Shown: positions 35,603 through 43,800 of the stretch, piece by piece | Layout of the letters: each line of letters starts with the position of its first letter | How positions within the stretch are numbered: position 1 is the first letter of the stretch | Source of the DNA: Cytophagales bacterium | GTDB lineage: Bacteria > Bacteroidota > Bacteroidia > Cytophagales > Bernardetiaceae | Length of the DNA: 59,284 bases | Assembly (NCBI GenBank): GCA_004293815.1 | Contig: RDZD01000029.1 | Location: 1-59,284, forward strand | Direction of reading: 5' to 3' | The notes under the pieces: model-generated | What the model was told of the DNA's origin: nothing | The model's input: only the letters and a program-made list of their open reading frames with translations | Databases searched by the model: none | Position numbers and translations under genes: made by a program

Positions 35603-36967
35603 ATGAGAGTTCATTTCATAGCCATTGGAGGAAATATCATGCACGCATTAGCTGTAGCTATGCGCGATGCTGGACACAGCGTATCTGGTTCAGATGATGT
35701 CATCAACGACCCCGCTCGCAGTGTATTAGCTAAATCAGGACTTCTGCCAGACGACTTAGGCTGGCATCCGTCGCGCATTCAGGCTGATTTAGATGCAGTT
35801 ATCTTAGGTATGCATGCCTATGAAGACAATCCAGAGCTTCTGAAAGCCAAGGAGTTAGGGCTAAAAATTATGTCCTTTCCTGAATTTATTTACCAGCAGT
35901 CTGTCAACAAAGAACGCATAGTGATAGCAGGTAGTCATGGCAAAACTACTATCACCTCCATGATTATACATGTACTTGAGCACCATAAGCAGCACTTTGA
36001 CTACTTGGTAGGTAGCACTCCTAAGGGTTTGTCTAGTGGCGTAAGGCTCACTTCTACTGCGGCTTACATTGTTTTAGAAGGCGATGAATATTTAAGTTCT
36101 AAGCTAGACAACAAACCTAAATTTTTAAGCTATCAGCCTCATATTGTGGTCATCAATGGTGTAGCTTGGGATCACGCCAATGTGTTTCCTAGCGTAGATG
36201 TTTATGAAGAGCAATTTCGTGAACTCGTCAGATCAGTTCCTAAAGCAGGTTCTTTGATTTACAATAAAGAAGATAATGCTACCACCAATATTTGTCAGCA
36301 AGGACATAAAAACCGAACTGACAGCATAGCATTGCCATACGGCGTTCATCCACATCGCATCAAAAATGGCAAAAGTTATCTAAAAACAGATCATGGGGAT
36401 GTAGAAGTTCAGTTTTTTGGCAAACATAACTTCATCAACGTCAATGCAGCAAAAGTGGTTTGCAATCGCCTTGGTATCAATGATGTACGTTTTTATGAGA
36501 CCATAACTACTTTTGAAGGTGCGCCCAAACGTCTTGAAAAAATAGCTGAAACACCCAACAGGACAGTGTTTTTAGATTATGCCCACGCGCCATCCAAACT
36601 TGCTGCCACTGTTCAGGCGGTCAGAGAACAGTTTCCTAAGAGCAAACTCGTTGCACTTATGGAACTTCATACTTTTAGCAGCCTTAATAGCAATTTTTTA
36701 CCTCAATACAAAAACACTCTCAAAGGGGCAGATGTTATGGGGGTTTACGTAAACCCAGATATCTTAGCTCAAAAAAAGATGCCCGCCTTTGCGCCTGGCA
36801 CATTCAAACAATTTTTTAATGCAAAAAATTTGCACGAACTTAGCTCCACAACAGAAATAGAACAGTTTTTGCAGTATAATTCCAATGCGCATACGGTTTA
36901 TTTACTGATGTCCTCTGGCAACTTTGGCGGTTTTGAACCCAAAATATGGGTACAAAACATGAAGTAA
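35603..36967 (+). CDS. mpl: UDP-N-acetylmuramate:L-alanyl-gamma-D-glutamyl-meso-diaminopimelate ligase
   Basis: A 454-residue Mur ligase of the Mpl (peptidoglycan recycling) type, which joins recycled tripeptide to UDP-MurNAc. N-terminal Rossmann domain opens with VHFIAIGGNIMHALA, the Mpl version of the GxGxxG segment. The ATP P-loop is GSHGKTT (110-116). A metal-binding EGDEY follows, and then LDYAHAPSK and MELHTFSSLNSNF, both typical of Mpl. Length matches the family. ATG start. No murein-recycling partners (ampG, nagZ) are nearby. Separation from MurC rests on the IGGNIMH and HTFSSLN segments. Confidence 0.88.
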   Translation: MRVHFIAIGGNIMHALAVAMRDAGHSVSGSDDVINDPARSVLAKSGLLPDDLGWHPSRIQADLDAVILGMHAYEDNPELLKAKELGLKIMSFPEFIYQQSVNKERIVIAGSHGKTTITSMIIHVLEHHKQHFDYLVGSTPKGLSSGVRLTSTAAYIVLEGDEYLSSKLDNKPKFLSYQPHIVVINGVAWDHANVFPSVDVYEEQFRELVRSVPKAGSLIYNKEDNATTNICQQGHKNRTDSIALPYGVHPHRIKNGKSYLKTDHGDVEVQFFGKHNFINVNAAKVVCNRLGINDVRFYETITTFEGAPKRLEKIAETPNRTVFLDYAHAPSKLAATVQAVREQFPKSKLVALMELHTFSSLNSNFLPQYKNTLKGADVMGVYVNPDILAQKKMPAFAPGTFKQFFNAKNLHELSSTTEIEQFLQYNSNAHTVYLLMSSGNFGGFEPKIWVQNMK

Positions 36968-37066
36968 TGAAGCAGTAAGTAAAGCGCATCAATCCTTTTA
37001 CGCTATACCCAGCAGTACAACTAGCTACTTTTTAGCCTTTTACCAAAACACTAAGCCAATAAAGTC

Positions 37067-37651
37067 ATGTCAAAATCCGTACAAGAACAAGAAAGAGAGT
37101 TTCTGGAAGACATAGAGCAAATTACAGGGATAGACTACGAAGCTTGGGCTGAGCTGATGCGCGGTAACAGCTTGAACAAGAAAAATGATATCATAGCATG
37201 GTTAAAATCGCATCATAAACTCAATCACTTACACGCCAATATTTTGGCGGCGGTTTATTTGAACGGCGGAAAACCTGTACATCTCACTGAAAAAGAAATT
37301 TTGAACGCGCTTTTTGAGAAAAAAGAAAACATGAGAGATTTTTATACTGAAGTCCTGCAAAAAATTCTTGATTTTGTACCTGATACAGTGGTTACGCCTT
37401 CTAAAGGCTATGTTTTATTGCAGGGTAGTCGTGATTTTGGTCTTATCAATATTAGAAGCAAAGAAATTCGTTTAGGGTTAGATTTGGGAGATATCCCATT
37501 AGATGACGAGACTCTTGAGTGGGGTAACTTCTTGGGACAACCACGCATGAAACACATGATTATCATAAGGGAAATCCAAGACTTAACACAAACAGTTTAT
37601 GACTACATACAAGCTGCGGTGGTGCGTAGCCAGAGACCTAAAGGTGTTTAA
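37067..37651 (+). CDS. DUF4287/DUF5655-like protein
   Basis: A 194-residue cytoplasmic protein. The N-terminal 60 residues (TGIDYEAWAEL, then KKNDIIAWLKSHHKLNHLHANILAA) match the DUF4287 helical domain. The C-terminal part (TVVTPSKGYVLLQGSRDFGLINIRSKEIRLGL) matches the DUF5655 pattern with which DUF4287 is often fused. Family function unknown. ATG start. It stands alone between mpl (99 bases) and the nucleotidyltransferase. Confidence 0.8.
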   Translation: MSKSVQEQEREFLEDIEQITGIDYEAWAELMRGNSLNKKNDIIAWLKSHHKLNHLHANILAAVYLNGGKPVHLTEKEILNALFEKKENMRDFYTEVLQKILDFVPDTVVTPSKGYVLLQGSRDFGLINIRSKEIRLGLDLGDIPLDDETLEWGNFLGQPRMKHMIIIREIQDLTQTVYDYIQAAVVRSQRPKGV

Positions 37652-37685
37652 TAATATGTTCTACTGGTAGTTTTTTTATTTAGTT

Positions 37686-37715
37686 TTTGTCTAATAACAT
37701 TTTTTGCTAGATTTG
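37686..37715 (+). promoter_or_regulatory. Promoter of the sugar nucleotidyltransferase gene
   Basis: TTTG (37686-37689), 18 bases, TAGATTTG (37708-37715). Leader about 67 bases to the GTG start at 37789. Confidence 0.6.
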
Positions 37716-37788
37716 TGTTCAGGCGCACCATTGACTTTGTTATTATGGCAATGCCCTTGTTTTAATCTTTTATCAAAAAATAGAGTCC

Positions 37789-38796
37789 GTGAAAATAATT
37801 ATTCCTATGGCTGGTAGAGGATCGCGTTTGCGTCCTCATACGCTCATTACACCTAAACCACTTTTACACATTGTAGGTAAACCTATTGTCCAACGATTAG
37901 TAGAAGATATTGCGAAAGTTTGCAAGCAAAGTGTGAGCGAAATTGCTTTTATCATTGGTGATTTTGGGTCTGATGTGGAAAATAACTTGCTCCGCATAGC
38001 AGAAAGTGTAGGCGCAAAAGGGCATATTTTTTATCAAAAAGAACCTCTGGGCACTGCTCATGCTATCTTTTGTGCTGAAGCTTGCTTAAACGGCCCAGTC
38101 ATAGTGGCTTTTGCAGACACGCTTTTTAGAGCAAATTTTTCGCTAGAAACTGAAGCTGATGGCATTATTTGGGTAAAAAAAGTAGAAAACCCATCTGCTT
38201 TTGGTGTAGTCAAATTTAATGATAAAAACGAGATTACTGATTTTGTAGAAAAGCCCGCTCACTTTGTATCTGATTTGGCCATTATTGGCATCTACTACTT
38301 CAAAAATGGCGAGTCGCTGAGACAGGAAATCAAATACCTGCTAGACAACGACATCAAAGAAAAAGGTGAATACCAACTCACCAATGCACTAGAAAATCTT
38401 AAACAAAAAGGTCAAAAGTTTCTGACAGGTACAGTGCAAGACTGGTTAGATTGCGGCAATAAAGATGCAGTCATTGACACCAACACCCAATACATGAGCT
38501 ATCTCCACGGCAAAGAAAACCTCATTCACCCCACAGCTAAGTTAGAAAATACCAACATCATTGAGCCAGTTTTTTTGGCCGAGGGTGCACATCTACAGAA
38601 TTGTGTAATAGGGCCTTACGTATCGGTGGGTGCTAAAACTCAGCTCAAAGATAGTGTGATAAGCCATAGCGTAGTGGGCAGCAGTAGCCAAATTTCTCAA
38701 GCGATTCTCAAAAATAGCCTTGTGGGCAGTTCTGTTTCCTATAAGGGTAAGACCCAAGATTTAAGTCTAGGTGACTATTCCAGCGTAGATCTTTAA
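37789..38796 (+). CDS. Sugar-phosphate nucleotidyltransferase with left-handed beta-helix tail
   Basis: A 335-residue NDP-sugar pyrophosphorylase. The nucleotide-binding signature is MAGRGSRLRPHTLITPKPLL; the metal-binding Asp is in FADTLF; VEKPA and the GIYYF strand follow. About 245-335 has hexapeptide-like repeats (IGPYVSVG, then SVVGSSSQIS), a left-handed beta-helix that often binds effectors or makes trimers. It resembles RmlA/RffH or GlmU-type uridylyl- or thymidylyltransferases; the sugar cannot be read. Start is GTG (MKIIIPMAG), no ATG in range. Promoter present at 37686. Confidence 0.83.
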   Translation: MKIIIPMAGRGSRLRPHTLITPKPLLHIVGKPIVQRLVEDIAKVCKQSVSEIAFIIGDFGSDVENNLLRIAESVGAKGHIFYQKEPLGTAHAIFCAEACLNGPVIVAFADTLFRANFSLETEADGIIWVKKVENPSAFGVVKFNDKNEITDFVEKPAHFVSDLAIIGIYYFKNGESLRQEIKYLLDNDIKEKGEYQLTNALENLKQKGQKFLTGTVQDWLDCGNKDAVIDTNTQYMSYLHGKENLIHPTAKLENTNIIEPVFLAEGAHLQNCVIGPYVSVGAKTQLKDSVISHSVVGSSSQISQAILKNSLVGSSVSYKGKTQDLSLGDYSSVDL

Positions 38797-38939
38797 AGCT
38801 TGTTTTGCTTGGCATCATGCGCCCCAAGCAACTTTTGTCTCAAATAATTGGCAAATCAGCAAACTGTATGTGCAAAAAATACGTTTGTACAATGATTTTG
38901 TTAAAGTTTGGTGCTTGCAAAAGCAAAACGCATAAGTCA

Positions 38940-39617
38940 ATGACTTTTAGAGAATTACGAAAAATAGTACAAGAAGGCGAGGGTCTATTGACAGAATTCA
39001 AACTCAAAGCCCTTTATCCCGCCAAAATTATGCGCGAAATTGTAGCATTTGCCAACACCAAAGGCGGTAATTTGATTATTGGCGTGAGCGACGATTTGGT
39101 TATTTCTGGCCTTAAACACCCAGAAGAAGATATTTTCGTGCTAGAAAATGCCATCAAAAAGCTAATCAAGCCGCTTATAGCTTATGAGCTGCATCGTATC
39201 ACCCTCAATGATCGCAAAGAAGTCTTGGTTTTTAACATCAAAGAAAGCACTAAAAAACCTGTTGCTCTATTACGCGCTCCTCAGCAACGCGGACGCGAGA
39301 TATATGTGCGTGTGGCGGATAAATCCTTGCAAGCGAGTCCTGAAATGATTTCTGTATTAATGCTTTCCAGAAAACCCAAAGCCAGTTTGCTGTCGTTTGG
39401 CAGTGCTGAACAGAGTCTATTTGCTTTTTTGCATCAAAATCAAAAAATCACACTTAAAAGATTTATTGAAATTTCTAATCTTGCACCCGAAAAGGCTTCA
39501 GAATTACTCGTTAAGCTTACTTTGGCTCAGGTCTTACAGATTATTCCGCAAGAAACAGGCGAAGATTTATTCATTCGCAATCCTGAAGACTTGCAAATGC
39601 TCAATACAAAAAAATAA
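38940..39617 (+). CDS. AlbA_2 (Schlafen-like) domain protein
   Basis: A 225-residue protein. The first 135 residues hold an AlbA_2 domain with the signature EFKLKALYPAKIMREIVAFANTKGGNLIIGVSDD. AlbA_2 domains are related to the Schlafen core and are found in regulators and in defence proteins. The C-terminal 90 residues (FLHQNQKITLKRFIEISNL) suggest a winged helix. A TTG opens the frame at 38805, but the extra 45 residues (Cys-rich, no domain) look like leader; the ATG at 38940 is preferred. It starts an AlbA - PrcB-like - GGGPS run (14-base gap to the next gene). Confidence 0.8.
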   Translation: MTFRELRKIVQEGEGLLTEFKLKALYPAKIMREIVAFANTKGGNLIIGVSDDLVISGLKHPEEDIFVLENAIKKLIKPLIAYELHRITLNDRKEVLVFNIKESTKKPVALLRAPQQRGREIYVRVADKSLQASPEMISVLMLSRKPKASLLSFGSAEQSLFAFLHQNQKITLKRFIEISNLAPEKASELLVKLTLAQVLQIIPQETGEDLFIRNPEDLQMLNTKK

Positions 39618-39631
39618 CATCTCTAAAGTCT

Positions 39632-40096
39632 ATGAATTCAAATCATATAAAATCAACAACCATACTTTTGCTCCTAGTTGCGCTTGTATATGTTATGAGT
39701 GCCTGTAAAAGCAGTGCTTCGGCTACTAGCGAAAACATCGCTTTTCAAACGGTGTTTAAAGACAATTTTACACCTTTGCAGGAAGGCTGCTTTGTTCTGA
39801 ATTCTGCACAAGACTTTGCACAGCTAAAAGATGAAAATTTCATCAAACGCCTATCTAACAGAGATTTGACTAACGAGACACTCTTGGTTATTGTCCAAAA
39901 ACAACGTAACAGCGGTGGCTACAGCACAGAAATTACCTCTGTAGAAAATAAAAAAACACAAGTTGTCGTAAACTACAAAGAAAACAGTCCAGCTGCGGGC
40001 GATATGACTTCTGCTGCTATCACTTACCCCACGGTGGTTGTGAGCTTGCCCAAAATCACTAAAAAAGTGGTATTTAAGAACCATGCAGCACGTTAA
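39632..40096 (+). CDS. PrcB-like lipoprotein
   Basis: A 154-residue exported protein with a lipobox (VMSAC, Cys25), so probably anchored in a membrane. The mature part matches the PrcB C-terminal domain: LLVIVQKQRNSGGYSTEI followed by VVNYKENSPAAGDM. PrcB in Treponema is a subunit of the dentilisin (PrtP) protease complex; most relatives have no known partner and no protease gene is adjacent here. Its last 14 bases overlap the start of the GGGPS gene, which implies translational coupling. ATG start, 14 bases after the AlbA gene. Confidence 0.78.
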   Translation: MNSNHIKSTTILLLLVALVYVMSACKSSASATSENIAFQTVFKDNFTPLQEGCFVLNSAQDFAQLKDENFIKRLSNRDLTNETLLVIVQKQRNSGGYSTEITSVENKKTQVVVNYKENSPAAGDMTSAAITYPTVVVSLPKITKKVVFKNHAAR

Positions 40097-40826
40097 TTAT
40101 CAAAACAAGAAGCACTTAGCTTTGCTGCTAGATCCTGACAAGATAGAAAAAAAAAGCCTACAAGCCTATCTAACCTCTGCGAATGCACAGCCAGATTTTC
40201 TACTTTTAGGCGGCAGCCTTCTTACAGAGGGGACATTATCAGAGCTAGTTACCTTCTTGAAAACTTGTACTCAGCTCCCGCTTATTATCTTTCCCGGCAA
40301 CTACCTCCAAATTGACTCACGCGCTGATGGGTTTTGGTTACTTTCCTTGCTTTCTGGCCGAAATCCTGAGTTTCTAATAGGTCAACATGTAGTGGCAGCA
40401 CCAGTTCTTAAAAAAAGTCAGCTTCACATTGTCCCTGTTGCTTATCTTCTCATTGAGGGGGGCGCACCGACCTCTGTCTCTTATATCAGCCACACACAGC
40501 CTATTCCTGCACATAAACCCGAGCTGGCGGCTTGTACGGCTTTGGCTGGCGAGCAGCTTGGTATGCATTTAGTGTACCTTGAGGCAGGAAGTGGCGCACT
40601 TAAGCCCGTAGGAGTAGACACCATACGGGCTGTAAAACAAACGGTTAATCTGTCTATTGTTGTGGGCGGAGGTATCCGCACAGCCGAGGCCGCACACCAA
40701 GCTTGGAGCGCAGGCGCAGACGTAGTCGTGGTGGGCAGTGCGGCAGAATCTCGTCTCAAGGTTATTGAGGAAATGGCACAAATGCGCGATAGAATTAATC
40801 GAGAAAGCCTATTGAATAAGGTCTAA
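40083..40826 (+). CDS. Geranylgeranylglyceryl phosphate synthase family enzyme
   Basis: A 247-residue TIM-barrel enzyme that joins a polyprenyl diphosphate to sn-glycerol-1-phosphate, making an ether lipid. Motifs match the bacterial/archaeal group II family: LLLDPDK, IIFPGNYLQI, LLSGRNPEFLIGQHV, LEAGSGA, VVGGGIRT and GADVVVVG. The chain length of the prenyl donor is not readable. ATG start overlaps the PrcB-like stop by 14 bases. The stop (TAA 40824-40826) overlaps the stop of the convergent sacsin-like gene by four bases, and no hairpin terminator separates them. A glycerol-1-phosphate dehydrogenase is not in the window. Confidence 0.87.
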   Translation: MQHVNYQNKKHLALLLDPDKIEKKSLQAYLTSANAQPDFLLLGGSLLTEGTLSELVTFLKTCTQLPLIIFPGNYLQIDSRADGFWLLSLLSGRNPEFLIGQHVVAAPVLKKSQLHIVPVAYLLIEGGAPTSVSYISHTQPIPAHKPELAACTALAGEQLGMHLVYLEAGSGALKPVGVDTIRAVKQTVNLSIVVGGGIRTAEAAHQAWSAGADVVVVGSAAESRLKVIEEMAQMRDRINRESLLNKV

Positions 40827-43800
40827 ACACGGATTTTTGCAGTTTGAAAAGATTGCAGCAATTCTAAAAGACGTTCTTTCTCTTCAGTATCTAACTGATT
40901 CATATCCAGCTCTAGATGAAGTTTAGGACGCTCCTTTAAAAACTGCCCAAAATCAACTTGAGCTATATTTTTACCATTAAACACTACAAAATCTGCTTCA
41001 CCTTTTTGAAGCAAAGCAAGTTCTTGCTCTGTAAACTCCAAATAAGCTTCAGTGCTTGTTTTAAAAACCAGCGCAGTTTCTTGATTAGATTTTTTAAGTC
41101 CTTGGATAAAAGACCCTTGAGAATCTAACAGCTGTTCTGAAAACGCATAGTCTTTTTCTTTTAAAAACACTTTGAGCATATCTTTAGCGCGCTTCATTTG
41201 GTCAAAAGCCGCCGAAAAGCTGCCATCAACAACGTCTTTGTGTCCATCGCGAGACTGCTTTACGCGACTGTTTTTGAGGCGCAACAAAGCCAAGAGGTGT
41301 TGTTGAGTTAAGTGTTGTGAACTAGAAAGCGCAAAAAGTTCTTCTTCTAGGTTTGGAGATTTGGCGTTCAAGTAAATCGTCTTGTTGTCGATAAAAGAAT
41401 TGCCCTTTTTAAATCGCTTAATATGAACATCCATGAACTGAAGCAGATAAGGCATTTCGCCATCTAAAAGTCTTATCTCAAAACCAAACTGATCCTTCCA
41501 AGCCAGATAGAAATCTGTATTCCATTCTATACTATTGGCAGCCAGATAAGCTAAATCAGCTATTTCTTCCGTTTTTGATGCTCTTGGCTGAACATGGCGC
41601 AAGTCCAAATTACTCATGTACTGCTCTACCTTGGCGGTAACTGCCAAGACTTCCTCCATCGTTACTCCAAACCTCTCTAAAAGCTGGTTTTGCCTTATCT
41701 CATTGAAATAAAAGAGCTTGTCAACAGAAATGTCTGCTAAACTGTAAAAAAACTCGGCATCTTCTATCTCTGTGATAACGGGCACAGGCGTGTGAGGGGG
41801 CAAGCCAGCAAGAGCCGTATAGAGACGCTTAAGCCAAGAAAGGCGTTCGTCCAAGCTAGAAAATACAATTTTATTTTGCATACACCAAGAAAGTGTACGA
41901 AGTATAAAAGCTTGATGACCAGCACTTAAATCGTTAATCTGCTTAAGGCGTATAGGCTCGCCTCCGTTTTGCAGATAATGCCGCAAATGCCAAAGATCTG
42001 ATTGCTTGGTATGCAAGCCCAAAGCACCTAAAAAGGCAAGCTTTTTATCTGAATTAGAACCACTTAACCATTTAACAACAAAGGGCGAGAGTTGCTCGCT
42101 CTCTAAGCCGTAGCTAGGTGGGTACAAGCAATCACTAAGAGAGCACTCTAGTAAACGCTCCAACAATGCCGCGTTGCTTTCTGAAATCTGTAAAGGCAAA
42201 AAGGGTTCTTCGTGGGTCTTGAGAAGCGCATCAAGAACCTTCAAACGTTCTGCTTCAGAATCCCATGCGCCAGCCACAACCGCTTCTAGACCGCGTAGAT
42301 AACCACGTGAAACAGATAAGTTGTCTGTAATCTGCAAAGAATTGAGTTGTAGAAGAGGTTTCTGGCTCTGAAACTTCAGTATTCTTTCTAATTCTCCATA
42401 TTCAGGTGCGAGTGTGGCCTCTGACTCAGTGACACTGTTTTCATAAAGCAGCCATATTGCTTGCTTGCTTAAGCACTGCAAACTGCCATCAAGAGTTTTT
42501 ATCTGCCAATTAATCCATTCTTTATCAGGTATTTGCTGATCTTGCGCGTAACATAGCACAAAAGCCAAAGCACTTGCTGAGTGAAGATAATCTTGAGCAT
42601 CTTTGAGCTTTTGCCAAAGTCCTTTAGGCGTTATCGGCTCGGGGTGATGTAATACCTTCTTGCGCAATAAAGATTGCTCTGCCTCAGGAAACTGCCCCAC
42701 AATACGCTCTGCTAGCTGTTTAAACTTGGCATAAGGCTGCCAAATCTGTGAAAGAAAGAGTTGTATTTTACCATAAACTTCTGAATAAAGCACCAACTCA
42801 TCGGCATAAGCATAATCAGATAGGCGATAAAGCTCACCGTTTTCGTCTTGCAAAACAAACTTTTCTTTCAAAAGCATAAGGTTAGCCTCTTTAGACCTAA
42901 ATGCTTGAAGTGCCTGAACCACAAAACTATCGGCGTGATAGGTTTCATCAGCCCTAACCACAATCTCACCCATTTTTTCGTAGAAATGTTGCTGAACATT
43001 TTTGTCAGACGATTGCAAAGCAGCTTCCGCAGCTTCGTCTGAACTCAAAAATTTCATCAGGTACTCAAACACTTCTTTCTCCTGTAAGCTTCCTTTCTTT
43101 GAAATTAAGTGCTTTTGTAATACCTCAGGCATGAGCGCGAACTTGTTGGCGGCTTTTTCTTGCACAAGTTCATGCAATCGGGATTTAGCTTTGCCCACAT
43201 AAGCTGGAATTCTATCCTTTCGTGGGCTTATGAGATACGTTTTAGGTCTTTCTGCCGCCTCCACAGTCAAAATCATAAAAGGCTCGGCATTCAAAAATAC
43301 CAAAAAATCAAAGATTGCTATTAAGCTTTGCTCTGAAACTATTACTTCTGATTTGAATAAGCTTTGGTATTGAGCATCAGGAATCTTAAAAAAGTTTTCT
43401 TTGATAAGTGATAAAACAGATTCATCAGGCAAATAAGTATTTAGAGAATCATCAAATGCTTTTTTAAGAGAAGAATAAGCTTCAAAATTTAATAGCTTTT
43501 GATTAAAAAAGAGTTCTTTAGCTGAAACAAATCCGACTTTATTAGATATAAAGAAAACTTTTTTATCAGAGAAATTGCTTTTCTTGACTGATACCTTATA
43601 AAACTCTTTTAAAAGAAAATAAAAATAATTAACTTTTGAAATGGTAGTTTTGATAGGTTTTTCAATTTCTTGAAAAGTTTCTTTAAACTTTTCATCTAAC
43701 ATCAAATGATTTAAATTATTTTTTTCATTCAAAATGATACTTGTTATTTTATCTATATTTGGCAAGATAATATTTTCAAGTAACTCTTCATTTTTTGAAA

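Noticed and set aside
38805..38939. TTG-initiated N-terminal extension of the AlbA gene
   Set aside because: The 45 extra residues are Cys-rich and match nothing; AlbA homology starts at the ATG at 38940.
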